A stretch of DNA of 64,000 nucleotides, from positions 946,652 through 1,010,651 of the forward strand of contig CAWCIW010000005.1 in NCBI GenBank assembly GCA_963795825.1, written 5' to 3'. The stretch's first letter is position 1; each line of letters starts with the position of its first letter. The translations under genes were made by a program, and so were the position numbers. Source of the stretch: BOG-908 sp963795825 (GTDB lineage Bacteria > Pseudomonadota > Alphaproteobacteria > Acetobacterales > Acetobacteraceae). Shown here in pieces: positions 8,970 to 18,483 of this stretch. Below the pieces are notes generated by a model that was not told the DNA's origin, ran no database searches, and worked only from the letters and a program-made list of their open reading frames with translations.

Positions 8970-9567
8970 TTCCTGGGCCGCAAGCTATGGAGAGCGGCCA
9001 CAGCCCTGCATCACCGATTACAACGTCGCCCTGCAGCTTCCTCCGCGAACCTGCATCGCGGTGGGCGGCCGGCGGGTGGAAGATCACGCTGCACCTGCGC
9101 GGTAACCAGCGATGTATATTCCCGCCCAGGCGCAACGGGCCTAGGCCGAAAGCGCGGTGGTCACCCTCCGCATCTCTGCGGCGGGGTTGTGCCCAAAGAT
9201 ACCAGCCGGCGTCCGTAGTCTGACGATTACAACGATCCATTTGGTATGACGCCGGCAGAATTGCGCAAGCGCTAATGGCCCGTGCCGATGAGAACACGCG
9301 GCGCCTGAATTAAGGCGGGTTATTGTTGCCTCATATTCGCCTTAGGTAACTCGACCAACGGCTTCCTTTTATTCAGCGGCAACGGTATTTCCCAATGCAG
9401 CGCGTTGCCGGAACCTATGGTAGACCGGCTGTCAGGCAAAGCAGCGGGCGTGAAGATGGCCAACGCGATGCAGAGCCGAATCTTCATGCAACAGCTTTCG
9501 AGGAAGCACCGCCAGGTGGCCGGACCGAATTGGCGGAGCGGACGGCGTGGGCGCCGAATGCGATGCT
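8970..9567. other. Intergenic stretch with a possible displaced coding tail
   Basis: About 600 bases. Near 8930-9110 one plus-strand frame stays open with Cys residues (DDCHVGVMGSGDSWAAS), possibly coding. At 9222-9275 a short frame ends GMTPAELRKR, the sort of C-terminus found in AraC-family regulators, with no helix-turn-helix before it. Nothing else was recognised. Confidence 0.35.
9222..9275 (+). pseudogene. Possible AraC-family C-terminal scrap
   Basis: The frame DDYNDPFGMTPAELRKR ends at TAA 9273-9275. The GMTPxxxRxR ending is typical after the second helix-turn-helix of AraC regulators. No upstream AraC sequence is readable in any frame, so this is at best a remnant and may be chance. 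Confidence 0.25.
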
Positions 9568-11160
9568 TCAGCGCAAGCCGAGGATGTAGATCTTCGCGGT
9601 AACTTTGGCCGTGGGCCAGATGTGCGACGTCATTCCGGTGCTTACCGCAACCTTCTGCCCGGCTCCGGAATCGTAGGTTATCAGGCCGCCAGATACCGCG
9701 CCGTCGAAAAGATGGGACCAGAGAGACCGTCCGGAGCTGGACTTGAGCGCATACATGTTGCCGCCCATGTCACCGAAGAACACGATCTTGCCGGCGGTGG
9801 GCGTGACCGCGCCGAGTATCGGGTTGGGCGACTTGAACTGCCAGAGCTTGCGGCCGGTTGTGGCATCCGCGGCAGTAAGCCAGCCGGCCCAATGCGCGGG
9901 ATCGTCCTGCTTGCCGAAGCCGTCTCTCGAGGAACCCGTCCAGGGCTGGGCGGCTGATACGCTCAACACTTTGGCCTTGGCGTCGATATGGATGGTCGTG
10001 CACCAGTCGACCTGGCCGGTGATGACGGAATCGTCCACCGGATCATACGCCGGTCCGTTCCATTCAGCCCCGCCCTGACTGCCCGGGCAGAACCGGACGC
10101 CGTCCGAGGTGAGCGGGGTATCGACATTCGTGTGCGTCGTTACCGGAACTTTGTAGACGCGGCGATCGGACGCCAGGTCGAACGCATACAGATTGCCGTC
10201 TTTCGGCGTGGTGAGGAGCAGATGCCTGCCGGCACGCGAGGTCACGATTGCCGGTGCGGACGAAGCATCCCAATCGTGGAAATCCCGTGGTGAGAGCTCG
10301 AGATTACGCCGGTAGGCACCCGTCCGGGCATCGAGCAACACGATCGATCCACTGAACTCGTTGTGCCCCTGGCGAAGGGCCCGGTCGAAATCGGGCGCCG
10401 GGTTGCCGCTTGGCACGTAAAGCGTGCCGGTGACGGGATCGAGGGAATAGGACGTCCAGCTGGCACCTCCGGTGATCTCGGAGCCGGGCGGCACCAGCCA
10501 GCTCGACACGCGTGGGCCGCCGGCGGCCTGCGGGCCACGCAGCTTGTCCGTGCGTGTCCGGGGGACAAGAAAGGCCTCCCAGACGATCTTTCCCGTCGAT
10601 TGCGCGAGCGCATACATCCTGCCCTTGACGCCCCTGTTATCCCCGCCGGCGTTGCCGATGAATACAAGGCCACCCCACGCGATGGGCGCGGCGGGAACGG
10701 TCTCGCCCAGCGCCTGGTTTGCGATTTCGGTCTGCCAGAGCGCCTTGCCGGATTTCTCGTCATAGGCATAGACGCGGCCGTTGGCAGCGCCGCGGAATAC
10801 GCGCCCCGCTGCGACAGCAACGCCTCTCTGGGCGCCCAGAAAGCTATCCGGAAAGTTCTCGTGGACGCGCCAGTTCTCCTTGCACGTGTCCGGATTTAAC
10901 GAGATGGTATCGTGTTCCGTGGTGGCGAAAAGCGCATTGTCCACCTGCACAAGGCCTGACTGGAACGCGGTCTTCTGCCCCGTGTCGTAGCTGCAGACGA
11001 CGTGCAGATCGTGCACCGTCCGCGTGTCGATGGAGGTCAGCGGGGAGAAGCGCTCCGATGTCAGCGTGCGGTTGTAGCTCGGCCAGTCCGTTTGCGCCGT
11101 CGCCGTCCTGGTCGCCGCCAAAAGGAAGAGTGCTGCTGCCGATGTGATCCGTGGAAGCAT
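9568..11160 (-). CDS. Exported PQQ-type beta-propeller protein (quinoprotein dehydrogenase-like)
   Basis: 530 residues from ATG 11158-11160, chosen for the GGAGATCAGG site and the signal peptide (ITSAAALFLLAATRTATAQ). Longer in-frame starts reach 11379. The mature protein has repeated tryptophan-docking blades: GRVYAYDEKSGKALWQTE, GRMYALAQSTGKIVWE, GNLYAFDLASDRRVY, TTGRKLWQFK and GNMYALKSSSGRSLW. HDWDASSAP matches the family's active-site W-D strand. It lacks the vicinal Cys-Cys ring of classic PQQ alcohol dehydrogenases and has no CxxCH cytochrome domain. It may be a periplasmic dehydrogenase of a divergent class or a non-catalytic propeller. It is a single-gene unit. Confidence 0.8.
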   Translation of the reverse strand: MLPRITSAAALFLLAATRTATAQTDWPSYNRTLTSERFSPLTSIDTRTVHDLHVVCSYDTGQKTAFQSGLVQVDNALFATTEHDTISLNPDTCKENWRVHENFPDSFLGAQRGVAVAAGRVFRGAANGRVYAYDEKSGKALWQTEIANQALGETVPAAPIAWGGLVFIGNAGGDNRGVKGRMYALAQSTGKIVWEAFLVPRTRTDKLRGPQAAGGPRVSSWLVPPGSEITGGASWTSYSLDPVTGTLYVPSGNPAPDFDRALRQGHNEFSGSIVLLDARTGAYRRNLELSPRDFHDWDASSAPAIVTSRAGRHLLLTTPKDGNLYAFDLASDRRVYKVPVTTHTNVDTPLTSDGVRFCPGSQGGAEWNGPAYDPVDDSVITGQVDWCTTIHIDAKAKVLSVSAAQPWTGSSRDGFGKQDDPAHWAGWLTAADATTGRKLWQFKSPNPILGAVTPTAGKIVFFGDMGGNMYALKSSSGRSLWSHLFDGAVSGGLITYDSGAGQKVAVSTGMTSHIWPTAKVTAKIYILGLR

Positions 11161-11899
11161 CCTGATCTCCAAATCTCCGGCGTTGAATTCGGGCGGGGAC
11201 AAGGCACCGGTCGGGCGCAACACCCGTAGGATGATCCGCCATCCTGAAACACCCTGATGCCCGCCCATCGAGCGACACCAATCCTGAGCGGTCAGGGCAT
11301 GACCGAATATGCAGCCGCCGCCAAGCTGGAAAACCCGAAAGCACCGTTCGGGAATTCGGCGGTGCCGGCCGGAGGTCATCAGGTAGGCTATGGTCCGGGA
11401 GACCGCGCGCGGTTGGATTTACGCACACAGGGCCGAAAAGGCCTGCGGCGATTGCGAGCCGAAAGCAGAAAAGGGTGTGGACTGAAGGCAAATTCGCTGT
11501 GGAGAGCATTTCTCGACAAACCCGAACAACCGGTTCCGGAACGCAACCGGCAAGGAAGATCACAACGGCCGTGCTTGCGCACAGAACGTCTAGCGCCGTG
11601 TCGCTGAAATGGAGCGCGCCGGCATTGGGCGTTGCAGAAGCCGTAACCTCGCCATGGCGTGCAGTCATTCACGGACGTAGCCCCGGGCGATTGTCGTCAT
11701 GGCGACCTGGTGAACAGCGACACAGCTCGGGTGCCGACAAGGCCTTACACTATACCTGCCCTGCGGCTTACGCTCGTTCTGCCAACCGAAGCGCTTGCAA
11801 TCGATACCTAAACCTTCATGCAATCGTCGAGATAAAAGCTTTTTGGTCCGTTTCTCGAAAAAGGACAACTTGCTTCCTTGCCGGCATCAGGTCGCGACG
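11161..11899. other. Intergenic stretch containing one degraded repeat copy
   Basis: About 740 bases upstream of the PQQ-propeller gene. No motif-bearing open frame was found. The left end should carry the propeller gene's promoter. The right end (11747-11880) is a copy of the dispersed hairpin repeat with one arm only. Confidence 0.5.
11747..11880. repeat. Dispersed hairpin-armed repeat, copy 1 (type B, one arm)
   Basis: The right arm AAAAGCTTTTTGGTCC plus the hairpin of Ts, TCG and As is present near 11834-11870 with a few changes. The centre GCGGCTTACGCTCGTTCTGCCA matches the copies at 32310 and 55897. The left hairpin arm is missing. It lies just past the end of the LysR gene at 11900. 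Confidence 0.6.
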
Positions 11900-12808
11900 T
11901 TAAATGCGCAAAATGCCCGGCAACTCCTTGGCGAGGAAATCCGAGAACAATCGGGTCAGGCGAGAAGATTGCGCACGGGGCGGAGTCAATACGCTAATAA
12001 CCGAGATCGGCAGCGACCACTCGGGCAGCACCGGAAGCAGCCGCCCCGACTTCATGAGCTCATTCGAGATATAATCCGGCAGGCAGGCGATACCACCGCC
12101 CGCGGCTGCGGAATCGCGCAAGCTGACCATGTCGTCGACGGCGAGCCGAGGCGACAGGGAAAGTGCGATCTCCTGCTCGCCGCGCCGAAATTTCAGAACA
12201 GGGGCGCCCGGCTGGCCCGAATAATACAACATCCGGTCCGCCTGCAGCTCGCCGGGCGCCGCTGGCATGCCGTTCGTGCGTATCCAGATCGGCGATGCGG
12301 AGAGCGACCAGGGTGTCCGGGCGACCACTCTTTGCAGCAGGATCGAGTCTCTCAGATCTCCGATATGCCCCCGCAGGGCCATGTCGTAGCCCTCGCTCAC
12401 GATATCCACGATGCGATTGCTCGCTTCCACGCGGACTGCCACGCCGTCGTGCTGCTCCAGGAACCGTGGCACGAGGCCGGCAAGTGCGAACTGCGACAGG
12501 GCATTCGAACAGGAAACACGCAGCGTGCCGGCAACTTTGTCGCCCTGTTCGAACAGTTGCTGCTCGATTTTTCGGGAGAGCGCCTCGATGTCCCGCGCAT
12601 GCGGCAGCAGGAGGGCGCCTGCCTCGGTAAGGGAAAAACTTCGCGACGTGCGCCGCAGCAGCCCGGTTCCCACTGCCCGCTCCAGCGCCGCGATGCGCTG
12701 GCTGATCGTCGATTTGGGTACGCCGTTGAGGCGCGAGGCCGCGGTGTAGCTGCCGCTTTCCACCACCTGCATCAAGAGACGGATGTCGTTGAGGTCGATT
12801 CGATTCAT
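11900..12808 (-). CDS. LysR-family transcriptional regulator
   Basis: A 302-residue full-length LysR. The helix-turn-helix (LMQVVESGSYTAASRLNGV, then STISQRIAALERAVGTGLL) occupies residues about 11-50, followed by the effector-binding domain (DMALRGHIGDLRDS, AAAGGGIACLPDYI). It belongs to the DsdC/CrgA-like branch with RTSRSFSLTEAGALLL. It is divergent from the SnoaL-like exported protein at 12954 with about 145 bases between. This suggests, but does not prove, control of that gene. No clear dyad was found in the gap. Confidence 0.92.
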   Translation of the reverse strand: MNRIDLNDIRLLMQVVESGSYTAASRLNGVPKSTISQRIAALERAVGTGLLRRTSRSFSLTEAGALLLPHARDIEALSRKIEQQLFEQGDKVAGTLRVSCSNALSQFALAGLVPRFLEQHDGVAVRVEASNRIVDIVSEGYDMALRGHIGDLRDSILLQRVVARTPWSLSASPIWIRTNGMPAAPGELQADRMLYYSGQPGAPVLKFRRGEQEIALSLSPRLAVDDMVSLRDSAAAGGGIACLPDYISNELMKSGRLLPVLPEWSLPISVISVLTPPRAQSSRLTRLFSDFLAKELPGILRI

Positions 12809-12953
12809 AACAGAGCTTGCCTATCATGAGGGGCCAGCGCCAGCAGACCCGGGCCAGTGTACCGGATTGCGGAAGCTGCGTCCAAAAAGCCTTGCTGACA
12901 TTCCGAATACGGCTGGCCTAGAAAGCCGTGCGATCAACATCCGGAGCGTCTCC

Positions 12954-13436
12954 ATGGTCATTGCAGGCCGCCTGACTTCCCTGGCTTGCGCCGGGCTCCT
13001 CCTGGCTTGCCTCCCGCTGGCAAGCAAGGCGGCCACGCCCGATGAAGCTGCAATTCGCGCGACGTTGGAGACGTACAACGCCGCCTTGAACGGGGGGAAG
13101 ACGAGCGCGGTCCTGCCGCTCTACACACCGGACGGCATTTTCATGGCGCCTTTCAGCGAGTCCAACATCGGCATCGATGCCGTAAAGGCCGCCTATGACT
13201 TCGTATTCCGGGAGCTGAAGTTCAACGTCCGGTTCACCATACGCGAAGTGGTGGAGATGTCGCCGCAATATGCGTTCGTCAGAACCAATTCTGCAGGCAG
13301 GACGCGTCATACCTCGACGGGCAAGACGACCTCCGAGGCGAACCAGGAACTCTTCATCCTGCGAAAGGATCCGGGCCAAACATGGCGCATCGCGCGCTAC
13401 AGTTTCTCGCCGACGAATCCGCCCGCGCACGATTGA
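12954..13436 (+). CDS. Exported SnoaL/NTF2-like protein
   Basis: 160 residues from ATG 12954 with a signal peptide (LTSLACAGLLLACLPLASKA, cut before ATPDEAAI). The mature part has the NTF2/SnoaL-like cone fold pattern used by SgcJ/EcaC-type proteins: EAAIRATLETYNAALNGGK, then LYTPDGIFMAPF, GIDAVKAAYDFVF and a C-terminal WRIARYSFSP. Such proteins bind small hydrophobic ligands or act as isomerases or hydrolases. Substrate is unknown and the periplasmic location makes a biosynthetic role unclear. Transcribed away from a LysR gene. Confidence 0.8.
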   Translation: MVIAGRLTSLACAGLLLACLPLASKAATPDEAAIRATLETYNAALNGGKTSAVLPLYTPDGIFMAPFSESNIGIDAVKAAYDFVFRELKFNVRFTIREVVEMSPQYAFVRTNSAGRTRHTSTGKTTSEANQELFILRKDPGQTWRIARYSFSPTNPPAHD

Positions 13437-13844
13437 CGCGCAGCCCAGCCGACGCGGCCTCGATCATTTTATGGAACCGTAGATGCCTGAAGGAATGATG
13501 CATGCCCGCCATTGAAATGGCCGAGAATGGCGCAATTCAGAAACCCGGCCTGGCAGCATGAAATCCGGCTGCCGGCGAGACGATCGGATCATATGCAGAG
13601 GCGAGCGAAGCCCGTGCGCTTCGGGGGCTTCGCTTGTGAAGGATGCTGTGGTGCCGCGTCTCGCAACAGCCCTGAGCGTCAAATCAGGCGGGGCGATCCT
13701 CAAACGCGGCACCTTGATTTCGCACCGGGCAGAGATCGATAAAGCGCAACTACGCGGGCCCGTCGGTGGGTTCCCTGTGTCGGGATCGCTCGGGCCCGAT
13801 GGCGCCGGCGCCCCGCCGGTCTGACGCGGTTAGAAACGGCAGGC
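13437..13844. other. Intergenic stretch with one strong hairpin
   Basis: About 400 bases between the SnoaL-like gene and the antiporter. Apart from the inverted repeat at 13604-13634, nothing was recognised. Short open frames lack motifs. Confidence 0.5.
13604..13634. terminator. Perfect 10-bp inverted repeat, hairpin without U-tract
   Basis: AGCGAAGCCC at 13604-13613 pairs with GGGCTTCGCT at 13625-13634 around an 11-base loop. There is no run of T after it. It could be a terminator stem for the gene ending at 13436, though 170 bases away, or a leader structure for the antiporter starting at 13845. Confidence 0.35.
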
Positions 13845-15431
13845 ATGTCGCCAGCGGCGAGTTACGAATTCCTGGTCGGGCTGCTGCTCGCGATCGCTCT
13901 GCTGGAGCTCGTCGCGCGCCGGCTGCGGCTGCCACCGGCCGCCGCCTTCATACTGGGCGGCACGGCCCTGGCCCTGCTGCCCAACGTCCCCACCTTTTCG
14001 ATCGACCCCGATTTGGTGATGCTGATCTTCCTGCCCCCGTTGCTGATGAATGGCGGCTATTTCACCGCCTGGGGCGAGTTCCGGCGCAATGCCGGCGGTA
14101 TCGCCCTGCTCGCCGTGGGCGCGGTTGCTTTCACCACCGCCATCGTCGGGATCGTTGCGCACTGGCTGGAGCCCTCGCTGCCCTGGGCCGTCTGCTTCGC
14201 GCTCGGCGCGATCGTCTCCCCGCCCGATGCGGTGGCGGCCGGCGCGGTTCTCGAACGGCTGAGCCTGCCCGCGCACCTCACGGCGACGCTCCAGGGCGAA
14301 AGCCTGCTCAATGACGCAAGCGGCCTCGTGCTGTTCCGGCTGGCGATGGCGGCCGCGCTGACCGGCGCGTTCAGCGTCACCGCCGCGGCGTCCACCTTTG
14401 TCATTCTCTCCGCAGGTGGCGTGGCGTTCGGCCTGGCGGTCGGCTGGGCCGGCCTGGCCGCACTCCGGCGTTTGCCCGATGCGGAGCTGGCGATACTGGC
14501 GACGCTGCTGCTGCCCGCGATCGCCTATATCGGCGGCGAGCGCATCGGCGTCTCGGGCGTGCTGGCGACGGTCACGGCCGGGATACTGATCGGGCGCAGG
14601 CAACACGGCGTGCTGAGCGCCGCCACCCGCCTCAGGGCCCACGCATTCTGGAAGGTGCTCGTCTTCCTGCTCGAATCCACGCTGTTCATCCTGATCGGCC
14701 TGGCGCTGCGCGATGTGCTTGCCCGTATCGCGCATGGTGGCGGGCCTGGTTCGGTGACCTGGTTTGCCGTGGCCGGCGTGGTCGCCGCTGTCGTGCTGTC
14801 CCGCTTCGTCTGGATGTTCGGCTCGTTCCTCGTGCGCCTGGCGCTGTATCGACTCAAGCCGGGCTGGCTGAGGAGGCCAACGCTCGCGGTGGCGACGGTG
14901 ATGGGGTGGGCCGGCATGCGCGGCGTTGTTACCCTGGCGGCCGCGCTCTCCTTGCCGACCAGCCTGCCCGGCCGTGATTTCGTGCTGGTCGCGTCGTTCG
15001 CCGTCATTTTGGTGACAGTGCTGGTGCAGGGCACGACACTCGGCCTTCTGATCACCGGCCTGCGTATCAGCGGCGCCGACGATCTCGCCTCCAGCCAGAA
15101 GAACGCCCACGCGGCAAGGGCGCGGATGATGCAGGCGCAGTACGACGCTATCGCCGAGATCTCACGGCAGGGCGACGGAACGGAGCGCCATCCGCGCCTG
15201 CTCGAGCAATATGGGCGGCGGGCGGTGCTGGCCGGGGACTACATCCGGGACAGCGAAGCGCATGCGGCGGTAAAGCATGAGCACCACGCAGCGGTTCTGC
15301 GCGCGATCGCGGCGGGGCGCCGGGAGATTTTGCGCATGCACGCAGCGGGGGATTTGCATGACGAGGTTCTGCGCTCTCTTGAGACCCAGCTCGATCTTCA
15401 ACAGCTCGTATCGGAGGGGCATCTCGAATAA
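13845..15431 (+). CDS. CPA1-family Na+/H+ antiporter
   Basis: 528 residues. About twelve membrane helices cover residues 5-410, and a charged cytoplasmic tail follows (about 415-528, rich in His, Arg and Glu). The family's ion-binding motif is seen as SPPDA (about 125-129), and GESLLNDASG (151-160) is the second conserved helix of NhaP-type exchangers. It exchanges Na+ or K+ for protons at the inner membrane for pH and salt balance. The ATG at 13845 follows a weak purine site. It appears to be a single gene, followed at once by repeat copy 2. Confidence 0.92.
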   Translation: MSPAASYEFLVGLLLAIALLELVARRLRLPPAAAFILGGTALALLPNVPTFSIDPDLVMLIFLPPLLMNGGYFTAWGEFRRNAGGIALLAVGAVAFTTAIVGIVAHWLEPSLPWAVCFALGAIVSPPDAVAAGAVLERLSLPAHLTATLQGESLLNDASGLVLFRLAMAAALTGAFSVTAAASTFVILSAGGVAFGLAVGWAGLAALRRLPDAELAILATLLLPAIAYIGGERIGVSGVLATVTAGILIGRRQHGVLSAATRLRAHAFWKVLVFLLESTLFILIGLALRDVLARIAHGGGPGSVTWFAVAGVVAAVVLSRFVWMFGSFLVRLALYRLKPGWLRRPTLAVATVMGWAGMRGVVTLAAALSLPTSLPGRDFVLVASFAVILVTVLVQGTTLGLLITGLRISGADDLASSQKNAHAARARMMQAQYDAIAEISRQGDGTERHPRLLEQYGRRAVLAGDYIRDSEAHAAVKHEHHAAVLRAIAAGRREILRMHAAGDLHDEVLRSLETQLDLQQLVSEGHLE

Positions 15432-15432
15432 G

Positions 15433-15592
15433 GCAAGCAGCAAGCAGTCTCTTTTCAAAACCCCGACGCCTGCCCGTGGTTACCCTCATCCCGCCAGTCG
15501 ATATAGCTGCAAGATAGCCAGATATTGGTGCAGGCGTCATAGCAAAAGCTTTTTGGTCCTTTTTCTCGAAAAAGGACTGCTTTCTTCCTTAC
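15433..15592. repeat. Dispersed hairpin-armed repeat, copy 2 (left arm degraded)
   Basis: The left end GGCAAGCAGCAAGCAGTC has lost its hairpin. The centre reads GATAGCCAGATATTGGTGCAGGCGTCATAG, the same orientation as copy 5. The right arm AGCAAAAGCTTTTTGGTCC with its hairpin is intact to about 15592. It starts two bases after the antiporter stop, a position consistent with a terminator role. Confidence 0.75.
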
Positions 15593-15713
15593 TGAACCCG
15601 TCAGATGAAATCCAAACCAGATGGTCAAGATATCGAAAACGACCTCCCTGAACTGTGATTGAAGACACAGGCGGGCTCTGCCACTCACCCAGCCAACATA
15701 GGATACCGACGAA

Positions 15714-16715
15714 ATGACGGAAACGATGAAGGCTGCGGTCATGCGCGCCCCAGGTGGCCCAGAAGTGCTCAAGATCGAGGAACTTCCGGTGCCGCGTCCC
15801 ACCCGCGGACAGGTGCTGATACGCGTCGAGGCGTTCGGACTGAACAGGAGCGAACTCTTCACCCGGCAAGGCCTGTCGCCGAACGTCAAGTTTCCGCGCG
15901 TGCTCGGCATCGAGGCGGTCGGGACCGTGGCCGAAGCGCCCGGGGGTGAGTTCGAGAAAGGGCAGATCGTCGCGACCGTGATGGGCGGCATGGGCCGCGA
16001 TTACGATGGCGGATACGCTGAATACACCATGGTTCCTGCGGCTCAGGTAAGTGCGTTCAACACCAGCCTGCCCTGGGCCACGCTGGGCGCGCTACCGGAG
16101 ATGCTGCAGACGGCCTGGGGCTCGCTATTTCGCGCATTGCGGCTAAAACCGGGCGAACGCCTGTTGATACGCGGCGGCACGACATCGGTCGGTATGGCCG
16201 CAGCTGCCATCGCCAAACGTCACAACGCAATCGTGGCATCGACGTCCCGCAATCCGGCGAGCGAAAATCTGCTGCGGTCCTGCGGTGCGGACATGTTCTT
16301 CGTCGATAACGGCAAACTTGCCGGTGACGTCAGGCGCGAGTGGGACGGCGGTGCCGACAAGGTATTGGAGCTCGTAGGCGCGTCCACCCTGAGGGACTCG
16401 CTGCGCTGCACGCGCGAACCGGCCATCGTCTGCATGACCGGCATGGTGGGCAACGCCTGGTCGCTGGGCGATTTCAGCCCGATGGAGGCGATACCGACGG
16501 CGGTGTGTCTGACGACCTACGATGGTGGCGTGCGGGACTTCGCCGCGATGCCGATGCAGGAGTTGATAGATCAGGTCGCCGACGGGACGTTGCACGTCCA
16601 GATCGGTCGCGTATTCCAGTTGGATGATATCGTCGAGGCGCATCGCACCATGGAAGCCAACAAGGGAGGCGGCAAGATCGTCATCCTCACGCGCCCGGAG
16701 ACGACCGCGCCATGA
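15714..16715 (+). CDS. Zinc-independent MDR-superfamily quinone/enone reductase
   Basis: 333 residues. GroES-like N-terminal domain (MKAAVMRAPGGPEVLKIEE, then LIRVEAFGLNRSELFTRQG) and a Rossmann domain (GGTTSVGMAAAAIAKR near 157-172) define the NADPH:quinone oxidoreductase branch. The catalytic zinc ligands of true alcohol dehydrogenases are absent (no GHE; GIEAVG instead). Members reduce quinones or alpha,beta-unsaturated carbonyls with NADPH in the cytoplasm. The start ATG 15714 follows a weak site; Met at 15726 is an alternative. It is flanked on both sides by repeat copies 2 and 3. Confidence 0.88.
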   Translation: MTETMKAAVMRAPGGPEVLKIEELPVPRPTRGQVLIRVEAFGLNRSELFTRQGLSPNVKFPRVLGIEAVGTVAEAPGGEFEKGQIVATVMGGMGRDYDGGYAEYTMVPAAQVSAFNTSLPWATLGALPEMLQTAWGSLFRALRLKPGERLLIRGGTTSVGMAAAAIAKRHNAIVASTSRNPASENLLRSCGADMFFVDNGKLAGDVRREWDGGADKVLELVGASTLRDSLRCTREPAIVCMTGMVGNAWSLGDFSPMEAIPTAVCLTTYDGGVRDFAAMPMQELIDQVADGTLHVQIGRVFQLDDIVEAHRTMEANKGGGKIVILTRPETTAP

Positions 16716-16878
16716 CCACCCTCATTTCGCGCCGGCGAACATCTCCCCGGCACCGGTACCCTGCCGTCCGGCTGCAGCAGGTCGGCCTGTGCCTGGACGG
16801 CTTGCGCGGATCGATTTCAGCCGATGTGATCGGAAACGTTTGTCGGCTTATACCAACCCGTCGTGACGCTGACTCATT

Positions 16879-17063
16879 GGCAGTAAGGAAGGCCTTCTTT
16901 TTCGAGGAAAAGAAGCAAAAAGCTTTTACTGTGACGCTTGCACGATGATTTGGCTATTATTGCAACCGCATCGACTTGCAATATGGGAGCAGGCCTTGGT
17001 GCAGGCGTCATAGCAAAAGCTTTTTGGTTTTTTTTCGAAAAAGGACTGCTTTCTTGCCTGCCT
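16879..17063 (+). repeat. Dispersed hairpin-armed repeat, copy 3 (type A)
   Basis: Left arm GGCAGTAAGGAAGGCCTTC, hairpin, AAGCAAAAAGCTTTTACTG. The centre has GATTTGGCTATTATTGCAACCGCATCGACTTGCA. The right arm is TAGCAAAAGCTTTTTGG to TTTCTTGCC. The two arms are inverted copies of each other and each contains its own small hairpin. It fills most of the gap between the reductase and the pirin gene, which end toward each other. Confidence 0.8.
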
Positions 17064-17097
17064 TGAATGCGTCAATCTCAACCGCGGTTGGTATGAC

Positions 17098-18062
17098 TTA
17101 CGGATAATAGACGCCGCCGGTCGCGCGCCGCGGCGTATCGGCGTGTTCCGGCAGGGGGATAAACTCCTTGCTGTCGCCGGGAACGGTTTCGAAACGGCCG
17201 CTCGCCCATTCCTCGCGCGCCTGCGCGATACGCTCCAGACGCGACGAGACGAAATTCCACCAGATATAACGCGGACCGCCCATCGGCGCGCCACCGAACA
17301 ACATGAAACGCGCGGTGGAAATCGCTGTCACCTTGGCGATGTCGCCAGGCCGCAGGATCAGCAAGTGCCCTGGCGGGAACCTGTCTCCCGCGATCTCGAT
17401 CTCGCCGGAGATCGTGTAGATTGCGCGCTCCTCATATCCGGCGTCGACGGGCATGGATGCGCCGGCCGACAGAGTCGGCGTCGACGTAGAGGGTCTCCGA
17501 AGTCGTCGCGAGTGGCGAACGCTCGCCGTAAGCGCGCGCCCGCAATCAATCGCGCGCTGACGCCATCGGCCATGATCGTCGGCAGGCTGGGTGCCGCGTG
17601 GTGCACGAAGCTCGGAGCGCCTTCCTCTGCCTCGTCGGGCAGCGCCAGCCAGGTCTGGATACCGAAAAGTTTCTGGCCGTGGCGTTTGCGCTCCGCGCCG
17701 GTGCGCTCGGAATGGACGATACCGCGCCCCGCACTCATCCAGTTCACCGCGCCCGGCTGTATCACCTGCTCGGTTCCGAGACTGTCGCGATGCAGGATCT
17801 CTCCCTCGAAAAGATAAGTGATGGTCGCTAGGTTGATGTGGGGGTGCGGACGTACATCGATGCCCGTGTCGGTCAGGAATTCCGCAGGCCCCATCTGGTC
17901 GAAAAAGATGAAGGGGCCGACCATCTGGCGCTTGGTGGAAGGCAGGGCACGCCTGACCGTCATCTCCCCGAGATCCACCGCGCGCGGCACGATCAGCATT
18001 TCGATCGCCATGGCACTGGCGCGGTCGCCCGGTATGGGATCGGAAAAATCATGCCCGCTCAT
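17098..18062 (-). pseudogene. Pirin-family protein, one frameshift
   Basis: The start is placed at ATG 18060-18062 (MSGHDF) because GGAGACGA lies eight bases upstream; 18107 (MTSAI) is possible. The metal-binding cupin motif is intact: RPHPHINLATITYLFEGE, then the HRDSLG loop and AVNWMSAGRGIVHSE. Pirins are cytoplasmic Fe-binding cupins, some with quercetinase activity. The frame changes near 17540. Beyond it the C-terminal cupin (YEERAIYTISGEIEIAGD, FMLFGGAPMGGPRYIWWNFV) is fully conserved to the stop at 17098, giving about 320 residues overall. The break is probably a single indel; the function may be intact. Confidence 0.8.
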
Positions 18063-18230
18063 GTCGGTTCGTCTCCATTGTTCGAGGTGCGGAATAGCGG
18101 ATGTCATAGCACCGTCTCTGCGGACGTGTGAGACCGGTGAGCGCGCTGGCCGCCTAAGCCGGCTTCCATCGGTGGTTCGCCGGCCCGCATGGCGGCCTGC
18201 TAATGACAACCCGTTTTGGAACTGACTCAT

Positions 18231-18422
18231 CGGCAGCAAGCAAGGAAGGCCTTCTTTTTCGAGAAAAAGAAGCAAAAAGCTTTTGCTGTGACGACTGCAC
18301 GAAAATCTGGATATTTCTGCAGCCGCATCGACTTGCAACACGGAAGCAGGCCTTCGTGCAGGCATCATTGCAAAAGCTTTTGGTCCTTTTTCTTGAAAAA
18401 GGGCTGCTTTCTTGCCTGCCCT
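18231..18422 (+). repeat. Dispersed hairpin-armed repeat, copy 4 (type A)
   Basis: Left arm GGCAGCAAGCAAGGAAGGCC with hairpin, and centre TCTGCAGCCGCATCGACTTGCAACACGG. The right arm AGCTTTTGGTCC and hairpin run to TTTCTTGCCTGCC. Same layout as copies 3 and 6. It lies upstream of the pirin gene and past the end of the TetR gene. Confidence 0.8.
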
Positions 18423-18483
18423 GACTACGGCGCTCTCACGCCCATTGCCGCAAGGCGTAAACTAAGGGGACACGTGGCATCCG

